A stretch of 64,000 nt of DNA from Plectosphaerella cucumerina (lineage: Eukaryota; Ascomycota; Sordariomycetes; Glomerellales; Plectosphaerellaceae), in NCBI GenBank assembly GCA_020746995.1, contig JAGPXD010000005.1:2170001-2234000 (forward strand), written 5' to 3'. Each line of letters begins with the position of its first letter. Within the stretch, counting starts at the first letter, position 1. The translations under genes were made by a program, and so were the position numbers. This document shows, piece after piece, positions 23,189 through 34,878 of the stretch. The notes under the pieces are model-generated. The model saw only the letters and a program-made list of their open reading frames with translations. It was not told the DNA's origin and did no database searches.

Positions 23189-26100
23189 ATGCGCGCGAGT
23201 GGTCCAGGGTGTGGGGGCGCTTCGTCTAGCGGGGTGCCTTGAGCGGGGAGGAATGATATCCAGAGACGGTAGATAGCTGGCTCGACAATTGAACAAAAAA
23301 ATTGGACTTCGGGAGCGCGTGATGTACTTGCAGTCGTAGGGAGGACATCAACCGGCATCTCACTCGAGCACTCGGACAGCCCATGACAGCAAGGAGACCT
23401 CTGCTCAGCTGGTGACGGCCGTCATTGGTACTGGTCCATCGCAGGGCACGACGTCTTGTCTCCATCGTGGACCAGGCACACGTGCTTGTGCCAACGAGCA
23501 CTCCATTATCCAAACGGAGCCAACCCCGTGCCACCACTTCTCTGCCCAGACTGTCCATGCCAACGCTCAGACAGGCCAAGGTGCATCGGGCGGACATCTG
23601 ACGATAACGGCTCGCCTCCCAGCTCCGCTCCGCTCCGATCAGGCCGTACCGTTGATGAAGTCACGATCTCCTTCCAGGGATTGCGCCAGGACTGGTGCAG
23701 TGGACGTGATCCCCGGCACACTTTGGACTTCTGCCGTCTCTGACGTTCTTCTTGACCTCCCTGCACCGCACTCTGTCCATTTCGGGCTTGGTACCGAGCA
23801 ATGACCAGGCAACATCGCCCCAACCTGCCAACCACCGCACCGGGTCTCCCGGCTCGAGACGACGCCGTCGCGACGGGTGCGCGCGTGTGTGAAGGAGGAG
23901 GCGTCTTCTCATCCATCGTTCAGACGAACCGGGGGGCTAAACTTCTAAAATGAGGGGAGGGGGGGCGTTTGCGGCGTCGTTGGGCCAGCACCAACAGAGC
24001 AGACGGCGGCAGGGGTGAGGGTTCCCCGACCCCTGGCAGGGGGGAGAGAGGGGAGGGGGAGCCTGGAGGAAGTTGACGAGTCGACCCACGCAAAGGCCTG
24101 CTTCGCGCGTCTGTCCTTGACGCCGGATCCATTGGGGAGCCCCTCTGTAGCCCCTGGATTTCGCCGTATCGCCTTTTTCTGTCTGCGGATGCGAGTGAAG
24201 TTTTTACGACTCGGCCGGTAGCAGGCGAGGGTGGGGGAGAAGGGAAGGGAGCTAATCCTCGTATCCTCCTGACGATCCGGGTCGTCTCGAAGCGAGCGTC
24301 TGGCCCATCACCTAGGCTACGAGTTTCTCCCGCCTCTTCGTGCAATTCGAAATGACCAAAAGGCCCTTCCGTGGCTCCGATTGGCTGTTCCCGGGGAAGC
24401 GAAGCGTCTGGTCTGTGGCAGGCCTGCCAGCTCCTCCCCTCGCCAACGCCAATGCCAACGGGGGGCCCTGCAGCCATGTGGCGGGCAGGCCAGGGCTCAG
24501 GTTTGATGAAACGAAACAAAGCGCCTCCCAGAAAAGGGGTCCGTCCGTCTGATGTTTTGGCCCTTTCCGTCCGTGGAGCTGGGTTCGGCTGCACGTCTTG
24601 TTGTGGGTGTGCGTTTTGTGTGGTGGTGGTCCCCCCTTCCTTTCCCCGCCGGGAGGCCGATTTGAATGGGGGGACATGTCTGATATGGCCTCATTGCCCA
24701 CTTTGCGAGGGCGGGTGTGGACAGGGCCCTGGGATTGGGATGGTCTCGGGTGTCATTTCCGATGACAGATGGACGGACGTGGGTATGGTGATTGGTGTTG
24801 GCATTCTGACGAAGCTCTTCTGACAAAGTTGTGCAGAGGTGATGTGCAGCAGTATCTCAATGCTTGACGGGATGCTCTTCGGTGGCTGGGAGTGGGAGTG
24901 TCTGGGACAGCGTCACGGCTCCTGCCGTCAGTGGGTGCTGCTTCCTTCGGAAGTACCTGCCTCGACGAACGACCACGCGGTGAACGTGGCCTCAGACTCG
25001 CAAAGGCAAGAGGTACCCGCCCCCTCTAGCGGGCCCGTGTTTGAGAGGGGGCATCGTCCTCCAATGACGCGGCGGCATCGTGGAGGGGGCCTTCCCGTTG
25101 ATGCCTGCACCTGCACCTGCTGCTCAGTGCTCAGCAACTCGGTCAGTGAGTGCACTGCAGGTGCGCGAGGTGGCCGCGCTTCCATTTTTCCCGCGGCGGC
25201 AAGCAGTGTGGAAAAGAACGCTTCTCTTCTTTCGAACGTCTAAACCCGCACTGTCGACAGATCGCTGGAAATTAGCACTGCAACTCTTCTGGTGGCCCGC
25301 CCTGCCCTGCTCTGTCCAGGCTGTCCTCCACTGAGGTGCCTCCGAGTCCACGTCTCCGAAAGCTCTCAGGTCGAGGTACCCCTCCCTCTCACGACTGGAT
25401 CCTGGTCACGCGCCGGCCCATCCTTTCCCGTATCGCGACTGTCCTCCGCGTTTCTCTCAGGGCTCCCGCTCCCCTCCTTGCAAGCCAAACCTGGCCAATC
25501 CACAATCCATCTGCACGAGAGAACAGAGCCCAGAGTTTCCGAGTCGTGCGGCGCTTCTGCTTTTTTTTCCTTGGACCGTTGCCGCTTATTTTCGCGCCGC
25601 AGACCACCAGCAAGCAGCAGGCCAGCAAGTCAAAGCCGCCCGCCGGGGTTTGCCTTTCCTCCCACCCCTCGTTCCGTTTTGTTTCGCCCCGGTACTTCTA
25701 GACACACACCTGTCTATTCTGTCTGCCTGTCGAGTTTCGAGCTTGTCGACTGGTCGGCCATCCGAGTACGAAGACCACATACGATCATCATCCCTATCCG
25801 CCCCTATCCTGCCACCTATCTTACTGCATCCCCGTACCGCCGCTCGCTGCCTGCTTCGCGCTCGCTCCTCGGATTCCCAGGTGCCTGACTAACCGACCGA
25901 CCACCTTCGGGTCTGTTGCTGCTTCTCACCCCTGCTTGCCGCCCTCACCACATCCCATCACCACGTCCGACCCGCGACCCGACGTCCGTCCACGTCGCTC
26001 GACTCGACTCGGTGAGCGCTTTTCGAGATCGACACCCATACCTGGCCACAAAGAACCCACCGCGGTAATATCACGGTATGTCCATCTCTCTCTCTCGTCC

Positions 26101-27375
26101 TTGTTCGTCTGCCATGATGCCTCGCTTCCTATTCCTCCCGTCTCTTCTTCTCGCGCCGGAGCTCTTTCCGTATCCTCTCTTCCCCTCCGACGAACCGGTG
26201 TCCCCCTAGAACACACCACGGCTGAGTGCCTCTTCCCCATCTGTCCGTCCTCCTCCAAACCAAGATCACACACCAGATCCTCGGTGCCTGTCGCCGATAC
26301 CAAGTCCGTCCGTCGCGTCGCGTCGCCCCAGGTTCCCAGCCCGGTCTGGTCTGGCGCCGCCCCCCCCTCTCAAAGCCCACAAACTGCTGCTCGTCGTCTC
26401 CATCATTCAACCCGTCTCCGGCCCGTCTTGTCTGCTGGGCATCCGTCAAGGCGTCACGCCGTCACCTGGCTCCTCTTCCTACCTCCCCTCGTCCGTTCGG
26501 GTGCCCCCTCGTCAGTCGAGAAAAAAAGCCCACAAAATCCCGCCCATCAATCTACCTGCGGCTGCCGCCGGGACCCTACCCCAGCAAGCGTCCCGTCCCA
26601 CGAGTCCATGCTCGGCCTCTCTCGCCCTGGTCCTCCTCCTTCTGCCTGGGATCACCTTGAACGTCAGATGAACCTGTCAACCCTGCGATAAGGGACCAGA
26701 GCCGCGGGAGTGACGACCGACGGACGCCCACGGGTACACCAGCCTCCGCTCCGCACCGCACCGCATCGCACCGCACCGCGCCGCATCTCACGGTACACCG
26801 CACCACATCACACCCTCCCCCCGGCCCCGGCAAGGATACAACTTCACTCCACCCAACAAGCTCGCCGTCATCCGCCCCGTGGCGCCTGTCGAGTCCTGGG
26901 CCTGCCTCTGCTCGCCTCGCCTCGCCTCATTCAACCCTCTGCTCTGCCCTGCCTCAAATCCCTCCCCCGCGCGGTTGTCTGCTCGTTGCTTTTCCCCTTC
27001 TTGACACCTCCTCCACCAGCACACCACCCATCACACCCACACCGACCCTTGCCTGGCCCTCGTCCGGCCTCGCATCACTGCTGATCCTTCTCCTCTTGAT
27101 CCTCCAGGCGGCGCGGCCTCTTCCTTGCCCTCCCGTCCCGCTTCCGCCTCGCCTCCTCCCGAGACAGCCTCTTCCACCCTGCCTCTTCCCGCTCTCCTCC
27201 CTTCCCGGCCAAGCACCACCCGAAACAACACCAAGGCATCCTTCTCCGGGGCGCTCCTGCGGTCTCCCCATGGTCGAGAACCACCGCGTCTCGCTTATGA
27301 CCCCCGTGGTCGTGCCTACAGCGCTGCCGGCTGCCTCCTGCCGCCAAATGCGGCTGCGAGCTTGAGCCAAGCATC
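23189..27375. other. Long gene-free interval with an extended leader for the Kelch/BTB gene
   Basis: 4.2 kb without a recognisable gene. From about 25.6 kb to 27.37 kb the plus strand is very rich in C and T, as in a long 5' leader. A GTATGT at 26076 could be the donor of a leader intron. Short CGCAC repeats lie at 26754-26790. The open frames at 23920-24594 (minus) and 24371-24823 (plus) lack domains and are not called. Confidence 0.45.
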
Positions 27376-30300
27376 ATGTCGAGCCCGGGACTGACTCCGA
27401 ACCAGCCTTCACCGGCCCAACCAGATCACAGGTATCCCGACTCCGAAACCGAACGAGATCGAGACCGAGAACGGGAACGCCCGCAGCTCCACCATACAAA
27501 GTCCTCCGAGCTCTTCTCCGGCGTCTACCGCGGCATCAAAAAGTTCGCCCCGGCCCGCGAAGATCCTCAGATCCGCAGATCACCCTCCCTTCTCGGCTTC
27601 CGAACCGCCACGCCTCCGAGCATCGCATCCTCTCCCTCGCCGCCCTTTGATGGGAGAAGGCCTCCGCCATTGACCCATAATGCTCGAAACCTGAGCCTGC
27701 AAAGTAGTCTTGAGAAGCCGTTGCCGGAACCGCCGCCAGATTCCCCTGGCTCGCCTGGTCCCGCACCTCCATCCGAGAACGCCTCGTCAAGCCTCGGGGC
27801 TATACTCGAAGACGTACACATCGGCTTGGATACTAGGTCATTTGCGATGGAAGCGCCTGCACAGGCACAGGCCGAGAGAGGGCAAGTGTACAGCCAGTCG
27901 GGATACAACACAGACATGTCCAGCAGCCAGACCAGTCTGGCAAGCTCCTCGAGGCAAGATGGGGAAGAGAGACAAGAAAACCTGACACCGAAGAGCACCG
28001 GCCCAGCCTCCGCCGGTCCCTCGCCTTCGTCCAAGCAAAGGTCCTCTAATGCCGGCTCGACCACGCCTGCGCCCGGAGGCTCTTCCTCGGGCCACCTGTC
28101 GGGCTTGATGTGCAATGTCCACCGAACCACCGGCAGGGAGCCACATCCTCTCGTCGGTGCCACCACCACGATTCTCGGGGACAAGCTGTACGTCTTCGGT
28201 GGCAGGATCCTATCCAGGAGTCGCCCTGCTCCTCTGACTGCCGACCTCTATGAGCTCGACCTCATCCGTCGGCACTGGACCAAGCTGGAGACGACGGGAG
28301 ACATCCCGCCGCCTCGTTATTTCCACTCCATGTGCGCACTCGGGGACACCAAGATGGTCTGCTATGGCGGCATGTCCCCCACACCCGGTCAGACCATCAT
28401 GGGCCAGGACCAGCAGCCCGAGGTCACAGTCATGTCCGACATCTACGTCTACGACATCTCCACGCGCAAATGGACATACATCCCCGCCCAAGACCCTCCG
28501 CAGGGCCGCTACGCCCATTGCGCCTGCATCTTGCCATCCTCGGCGAGTTTCTCTTCGTTCAAGGCGCCCCTCTCGGCTCTGCAGCACAACCCGTCCTCGG
28601 GGAACCCGAATGAGGGCAGGATAGGCATCAACATTGACGGCACGGGAGGGTCCGAGATGATCATCGTCGGTGGCCAGGATGGTGCCAACCACTATATTGA
28701 ACAGATCAGCGTGTTCAACCTGCGCAGCCTCAAGTGGGTTTCGACGCAACCGCTAGGCAAGAGTTGCGGCGCCTATAGGAGCGTCGTCGCACCGTTGCCT
28801 CCGTCGGTAACGTCAAGGATCGGAAAGGCTGGCAACGTCAACGGGCCCGGCCGAGAAGGCGGCATCAGCCAGGAGGCTCGGGAGCCGGGCTCCTCCATGC
28901 TTATCTACTCCAACTACAACTTTCTGGACGTCAAGCTGGAGCTGCAGGTCCGATCCTCCGATGGCGTCCTGTCGGAGAAGCCCATGTCGGGGGCGTACTC
29001 ACCGCCGGGGTTGCGGTTTCCCAATGGCGGTGTCATCGACACGCACTTCATCGTCAGCGGCACGTACCTGACGTCGTCCAAGCAGGAGTACGCGCTGTGG
29101 GCGCTGGATCTCCGGTCGCTCACGTGGTCCCGGATCGACGCGGGAGGCAGTGTGTTCAGCCAAGGCAGCTGGAACAGGGGCGTACTGTGGAATAGGCGGA
29201 ACACCTTTGTGATTCTCGGCAACCGCAAGCGAAGCCTCGTCGACGACTACAACCACCGGCGGATCAACTTTACCAATGTGTGCATGGTCGAGCTGGAGGC
29301 CTTTGGCTTCTACGACAACCCTAGGAAAACGACGGCCATGTCGGGCTTTGTGTCAGCCAGCAGCCCCTTCACAGTGCCGGGGCTGAGTCTGGCCAGGAAG
29401 GCCGGTTGCACAGCAGGAGGGCGGGCGCACTCGAGAGCGTCCGAGGAGCTTGGCGAGAAGGCGCTAGCCCTCCGGGAACTGGCCGACATGGACATCCTCT
29501 GTCTGCACGGCGAGCGAGTGCCGGTCAACTCGCGCATCGTGGCGAGGCGCTGGGGCCCCTACTTTGTGCAACTGCTCCGCGAGGGGGCAGCAACGCAGGA
29601 CGGAAGCGACTCGATGACGCTTCGGTCGGGCCTATCTAACGCAGGTACCTTGCGGAACTCGGCCGTAACAATCACGCCATCGTCACGAAACACCATCGAC
29701 AGCAGCAGCTTGTCGTCAAGTAGCACGCTTGCGCCGTCGTCAAACTACTCGGGCAAACAGCCAAGTCAGGGCAGCACGGGGCCGATGGTGCAGGGTGTGC
29801 CGGAGCCAGGCGCAGTCAACATGGCGCCGACGCCGCGCACGCTGGCGCCCAACTCGCGGCCGAGGTGTCTGTACCTCCCGCACACGTACCTCACGGTACA
29901 GGCGCTGCTGCACTTCCTCTACACGTCGGCGCTGCCGGGGCCTACATCACCGCTCTGCACACCCCCGATTCTTTGCTCGCTGCTGCAGATTGCGCGGCCG
30001 TACCGTATCGACGGGCTGCTGGAAGCGGTGGTGGAGCGGCTCCATGTGCTGCTGGACTCGCGCAACGCGGCCGCCGTGTTCAACGCGACGGCCATGGCGG
30101 CTGGTGGTGGGCGAGGCATCGACGGTTCGCTGAACCCCAACTTCTTCGTTTCATACCTGGACCCGCTGGGATCCGCGGCGGGAGCGCCCGGCGATGGGGA
30201 AGCTCCGCGGGAGGGCGAAGACCCGCGGACACCGCCGCTCCGGCTCAACACGGCGGGTGTGTCACAAGGAAGCCGGCCGGCAAGCGAGGAGCTCAGCGCA

Positions 30301-30591
30301 ACGACGAGCGCAAGCGGGTCGGAATGGAGCTCGGAGATTGGCGGATCAGACCGCGGCCAGAGGGAGATCTGGGCGGGCGAGCTGAGTTCCGTCATCGGCC
30401 TGCAGAAGCGTGGCCTGAGGGGCCTGATGGAGGGCCGGCGGATGCGCGAGAGGACGGGGACGAACACGGGAGGAGGCATGGGCGGCGGCAGCATCAGCGG
30501 CCCCAGTGGGCCGCCAGGCAGCGCGGGCGGTCCGTACGGAGGAGGAGGGGCAGGACAGCCGCGCGTCGGGCTCGGCATCGCCGGATCCTAG
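27376..30591 (+). CDS. Kelch-repeat and BTB/POZ protein, Mds3/Pmd1 type, 1071 residues
   Basis: A large scaffold-like protein in a single exon. Residues 1-240 are Ser/Pro-rich and charged, probably disordered. Kelch repeats run from about 245 to 650, starting with LVGATTTILGDKLYVFGGR, then DLYELDLIRRHWTKL, PPPRYFHSMCALGDTKMVCYGG and GRYAHCAC. A BTB-like region begins near residue 700 (DMDILCLHGERVPVNSRIVARR), is split by a Ser-rich insert, and resumes with YLPHTYLTVQALLHFLYTSALPG (about residues 833-860). The C-terminus is Gly-rich. In yeast, Mds3 and Pmd1 are Kelch proteins that repress sporulation and act with TOR/pH signalling; fission yeast Ral2 has a related layout. The assignment is from the motif pattern, so the role in this fungus is inference. 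Start ATG 27376 follows a long pyrimidine-rich leader. Confidence 0.8.
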   Translation: MSSPGLTPNQPSPAQPDHRYPDSETERDRDRERERPQLHHTKSSELFSGVYRGIKKFAPAREDPQIRRSPSLLGFRTATPPSIASSPSPPFDGRRPPPLTHNARNLSLQSSLEKPLPEPPPDSPGSPGPAPPSENASSSLGAILEDVHIGLDTRSFAMEAPAQAQAERGQVYSQSGYNTDMSSSQTSLASSSRQDGEERQENLTPKSTGPASAGPSPSSKQRSSNAGSTTPAPGGSSSGHLSGLMCNVHRTTGREPHPLVGATTTILGDKLYVFGGRILSRSRPAPLTADLYELDLIRRHWTKLETTGDIPPPRYFHSMCALGDTKMVCYGGMSPTPGQTIMGQDQQPEVTVMSDIYVYDISTRKWTYIPAQDPPQGRYAHCACILPSSASFSSFKAPLSALQHNPSSGNPNEGRIGINIDGTGGSEMIIVGGQDGANHYIEQISVFNLRSLKWVSTQPLGKSCGAYRSVVAPLPPSVTSRIGKAGNVNGPGREGGISQEAREPGSSMLIYSNYNFLDVKLELQVRSSDGVLSEKPMSGAYSPPGLRFPNGGVIDTHFIVSGTYLTSSKQEYALWALDLRSLTWSRIDAGGSVFSQGSWNRGVLWNRRNTFVILGNRKRSLVDDYNHRRINFTNVCMVELEAFGFYDNPRKTTAMSGFVSASSPFTVPGLSLARKAGCTAGGRAHSRASEELGEKALALRELADMDILCLHGERVPVNSRIVARRWGPYFVQLLREGAATQDGSDSMTLRSGLSNAGTLRNSAVTITPSSRNTIDSSSLSSSSTLAPSSNYSGKQPSQGSTGPMVQGVPEPGAVNMAPTPRTLAPNSRPRCLYLPHTYLTVQALLHFLYTSALPGPTSPLCTPPILCSLLQIARPYRIDGLLEAVVERLHVLLDSRNAAAVFNATAMAAGGGRGIDGSLNPNFFVSYLDPLGSAAGAPGDGEAPREGEDPRTPPLRLNTAGVSQGSRPASEELSATTSASGSEWSSEIGGSDRGQREIWAGELSSVIGLQKRGLRGLMEGRRMRERTGTNTGGGMGGGSISGPSGPPGSAGGPYGGGGAGQPRVGLGIAGS

Positions 30592-32332
30592 GGAGGGGGT
30601 GGTTACGAGTTACGAATCAAGATGACGATGGAAGGTAGCTGTCGGCATAGAGAAAGAGCATTTGCACATGTTCGTTGGAGTTGTGGGTGATGTGTGACTT
30701 GCCTGGGGAGGGAAGACAGGGGTATCTCGGGAGAAGGTATTGTGAGAAGCTCGGGTTCCCGGTGGTCTGCATGATGCAGGGCTTGGGATGATGAGCATGA
30801 GGGGGTGGTCATTGGATATGGAGTGCATGCGGCGGCCAATATCAGGGGAGTATGCGGCCGGTTGAGGAATAACATGGCAAAGCGTTAGCAATTTGTCGGT
30901 GAACCTGGATAGATCTCCGTCTTTGTAATAACTAATACTTATTAATTTAGCAATTTGTCGGTGAAGGGCGATGCTGGACATATGGACCGGTTGGAGCGAG
31001 ACGAGGCATACACTGGCGTCTATCATCCAAACTTACGGCCTGGGCATCACCAGCACCTCACGGCCTGGCAGGCATGTGTGTGTATCGACGTCTTGTTGTG
31101 CCTACATCGGGGTCGGCCGGCCGAGCTGTTGGTTTGTTAGGTTGATGTAGAAGAGGATCTTGCAGGGGGAGAAGCCCAGTAGGAATCAACTCAGGCTCTT
31201 TCTGATGGCGCGGCGCGTCTGGTTGACGCTTTGCATGGCACATCTTGGCGGTGCACACTTCTGCCACGGGTTGTTGTTGTGGCGGTCAACGAGGAGAAGC
31301 AATAGCCGACTGTGCGGATTCCGGTTTGGCGCAAGGACAGACCATCCGAGCCCGCCCTCGTTGTGATCTGCTTCGTGGATTCTCGGTACCGAATCCGATG
31401 ATGACAATGATGACATGCAGGTGGTCGAGGTGGATGCCGCGGGGTGCAGTCGGCATTGTCGTCGAGAATGTGGAGGTGCAGTGCAAGTCCCGGTGGCACA
31501 GCACGGAAAGAGGTGGGGCCCGCGTCGATCTCCACCGGCACTCAGGCATCACATGCCCTGAAGCGCAACAGCATAGGTGCCCGGAACGCGCAATACCTTT
31601 TTATGGATCGTTTGTTCAAGGCTGGTATGTAACAATTGGGGGTTGGCGCAACAGGCAACTTGGGGGACCACGAAATGCTCGATATTGGCTTCCCCGCCGC
31701 CGCACGTGTAGATGACGCTGAATGGCTGTGGAGCTCCGTACAGGGCGCCTTCCTCTCTTTTTGCTTTTTGCCGGGGGAAGTTTGGAATTATTTTTGGGCC
31801 AAACGATTCCTGACGAGTCCCTCTAGACTTTTTGATATTCATTTGCACATTTCAGGCGACGTTGCGGTCGTGCAGCCGGCCAAGTTGGGGAGTTGGTGTC
31901 TCGGTCCCGAAGTGCCTTTTGCAGCATTGAAGTGCATCCATCGCGGGATCCGGACGGCACGCAGATGCCGGCCCCGCCAGGGGTGCTCCACCCCGAGCCC
32001 CTGACTGAGTCGACTTTCGCCTGTCAGGTCTTCTGGATTAGTGAACTGGCTGGCCGCCCCAGCTTCCATCCTTTAACAACGTCGCACCAACGACACGAGT
32101 TCCTTCCTCCTTCGAGCCAAGTGCCAGGTGCCCCCCCTTTGCATGCCGGCAAAACACCCCCAAGCCGCGGCCTCATTGTACCTGGACCCTCGGGATAATT
32201 CACTTCCCCCGCATTCTTATCTCTTTGTCCACCGTTCAAATACCGGAACGACCGAGTCCGCCCCGCCGTCGCCCCTCTTCTGGAACCTAACGGCCCCGTC
32301 TCAACTTTGACTTCACCTCATCATCAGACGCC
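30592..32332. other. Spacer between the Kelch/BTB and MpaB-type genes
   Basis: This holds the 3' flank of the Kelch gene, an AT-rich patch at 30920-30950 bounded by two 19-bp direct repeats, and the promoter of the oxygenase gene. No coding signal was recognised. Confidence 0.5.
30885..30965. repeat. Pair of 19-bp direct repeats around an AT-rich patch
   Basis: TTAGCAATTTGTCGGTGAA occurs at 30885-30903 and again, identical, at 30947-30965. The 43 bp between them are AT-rich (TAATAACTAATACTTATTAA). It may be a local duplication or the footprint of a small insertion; nothing indicates which. Confidence 0.9.
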
Positions 32333-33800
32333 ATGAGCTCCTCTCTCGATCTCACCAGCCTGCTGCTGCGGCTGCGGCTGCCGCGCGATTCTCTCGACTT
32401 TTCCTCGCTGTCCTCGCTCTGCTCTTCTGTCGCGCGCTTGCTGCCGGCCGGCAAGCCGCTCGCCGTGGCTCTTGTGGCCGGCTATTTTGTCGTGTGCAGC
32501 GCTGTTCGCTTCCGCAGCATCAACCGTCTGCAGAGAAAGATGGGCTTCACAGACCGCCGATCGCTGGCGCGCATGTCCGGCGACGAAGCCTCGGTCATCC
32601 TGCGACACATGGTTACCAAGGAGTTCCCGACAATGTACGAGCTGGGGCTGCAGTTTGCCCTCTTCAAGGTGAGTGTGTCTTCAATGTTTTGGTGTGACAT
32701 GACGACTGATACTCGGCCAGACATATGGCATCGAGTCCATTTCCAAGCTCCTCGTTGCCACCAAGAACCTCGCCGATAAGACAAACTCGTCCAAGAGGTA
32801 CGAAGACACGTCCATCATCTTCACCGAGTAAGCCCCCCCTCCCAGAACACACACATGACCCGTTCCTAATCCACCCCCAGGTTCCAGCTCTCAAAGCCCA
32901 CCTCGGACCGCCACATGCAGGCCGTTGCCCGCATGAACTACCTGCACGCCCCCTACAAGGCCGCCGGCAAGATCTCCAACGAGGACTTCCTCTACACCCT
33001 CGCCGTCTCCGCCATCGAGCCCGCCCGCTTCATCACCCTCTACGAGTGGCGTGACCCCACCGAGATGGAGCGCTGCGCCATCGGCACTTTCTGGAAGTCC
33101 CTCGGCGACGCCATGGAGATCAACTACGAGGGCCATCTCGCTCGCGCTGGCAAGTGGGCCGACGGTATCGAATTCCTCGAGGACATTACTGTCTGGGCTC
33201 GCCAGTACGAGCTGGACAACCTCCGTCCCGCGCAGAGCAATGTGCTCGCCAGCAGGGAGCTCGTCCGTCTGTTGAACTGGCACGTGCCTGGCTTCATCAA
33301 GCCTTTTGCTCAGGAGGCCATCACCGTGCTCATGGGCGACCGCGTACGAGACACATTCATGTAAGGCCCCTGCTCTCCTTCACAACATCTCCTCCTGCTG
33401 ACGACTTAGCTTCGATGAACCCCGCGTCTGGCTCGCCGCCGTCGTCTACACAGCCCTTACCCTCCGCCGCCTCGCCCTGCGCTTCCTCGCGCTGCCGCGC
33501 CTCCGCCCTCTCAAGCCCTTCTCCGAAGAAGACCCCGCCACCGGCCGCATCCAACACTACTTCTACCTCGTGCACCCGTGGTACAACCCTTCCACCTTCT
33601 GGACACGCTGGGGCCCCGAAGCCCTGTTCCGCCGTCTGACTGGTGGCTTCGCCCCGGGCAAGCAGGATCTCATGCCGGAAGGCTTCCTGTGGAACGAGAT
33701 TGGGCCCAAGGCGACGGTGGGCAAGGGCGATGGGGAGATGGCGGCGCATGTGGAGAGGATGAAGGGGATGCAGAGGGGGAAGTGTCCCTTCTCGGCGTGA
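32333..33800 (+). CDS. MpaB-type ER oxygenase (DUF2236 / rubber-oxygenase-like fold), 437 residues
   Basis: A member of the family of MpaB', the haem-dependent ER-bound oxygenase that cleaves a sesquiterpene chain in mycophenolic acid synthesis. The substrate here is unknown. Four exons: 32333-32668, 32721-32827, 32881-33360 and 33410-33800, with GT-AG introns of 52, 53 and 49 bp. Joins give LFK|TYGIES, FTE|FQLSKPTSDRHMQAV and RDTF|IFDEPRVWLAAVVY. An N-terminal membrane helix (LAVALVAGYFVVCSAV, about residues 43-58) fits an ER anchor. The core holds RHMQAVARMNYLHAPY, in which the His residues are candidate haem ligands, and EPARFITLYEWRDPT. The C-terminus reads FYLVHPWYNPSTFWTRWGPEAL. No polyketide synthase, terpene cyclase or P450 lies nearby, so this looks like a stand-alone copy. 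Confidence 0.85.
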
Positions 33801-34878
33801 GAATGGTGGGGAGGATAGATGAACATAGGGGGTAGAGCGAGGACATGCATAAGAGGAGTGTAGCATGGTGTAGAGGATGCAGCATGAGATGATGACGATG
33901 ATGCCAGAGAGCAGTCACGGGCAGTGCAGGCAGCATGATGCAAAGAGACGCAGCGGATGAAGACGCAATTGTAATTCAGTATCAACGTTTTCAATGAGTT
34001 TCCGGTCATTGTACTGATCATTTCACTATCGTCTATCTACTTTTGATGACAGTGATGCACCTGATAATGGGGTGGCGCATGCAGTGGTACGCATCAGGGA
34101 TGGGAAAGTAGTGGCGGGGATCAACTGCTTCAAAACTCCTGGCGGTACTGTTGGTGCACCGGGATTGGTAATTTACAAGTCTCACTGCTGGCATGTCGTG
34201 GCTTTCCATGTGGGCAGTGGCAGGCAGGGCGTAGAGGGCATGTGGCCGCGGGGTCGGCGCCGAGCCATGCTGCTGCTGGTGCTGCCGCCGCCCTCGGTCA
34301 GCCTCGGTGACAAGCCAGCGACAGTACCTTTATATATCGGTATTTTTTATCCAAATTCCATCAGATTCATGCAGCGGCATTCCCACGGTGGGTTTGTTCA
34401 GGTCACTTGGTCTGGTTGGTATCTGGTGGTCAACAACGAAAGCGCGCGCTTTCGATTCCGGCAGAGATGTAGGGCCGTCCGGGGCCTGAACTCTTTTGCC
34501 GCTTGGATCTGGGAGATTGGTTGCTTTTTGGGGGGTCTATGATGATGATAATTGTGTCTAGATGATTTTTATGGTGGTGCAGAGGGGTTCTGAGGCTGTT
34601 TGGAGCCAAGGCCGAGGATTTGGTGATCTGGCGCTCGCAGATGGGCTTGGATGTTGCCTCCATTCGCATCATCACAGCACGTGAGGCCTCGACGTGTGCG
34701 CGCACCCCACTGACTTGCAGTTTTTGGCTAAACCTGAACGTCATTCTTCTCATAAGTAGTACACACTGGGTATCTCGCCGCGCCATCGGATCATTTCCGT
34801 TATACAATAATTGCCCGCCCTGATTTGCGATGCACCCTTATTTTTGCAACAAATCTCCATCCCTTCGAGTCCCCTTGC
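33801..34878. other. Spacer between convergent genes
   Basis: The MpaB-type gene and the M50-type gene end towards each other across about 1.1 kb. There is a slightly AT-rich stretch at 34320-34380. No gene, repeat or RNA was recognised. Confidence 0.5.

Noticed and set aside
24371..24823. 150-codon open frame on the plus strand in the 4.2 kb gene-free interval
   Set aside because: Cys/Gly/Pro-rich, without a good start context or domain; overlaps equally long frames on the other strand.
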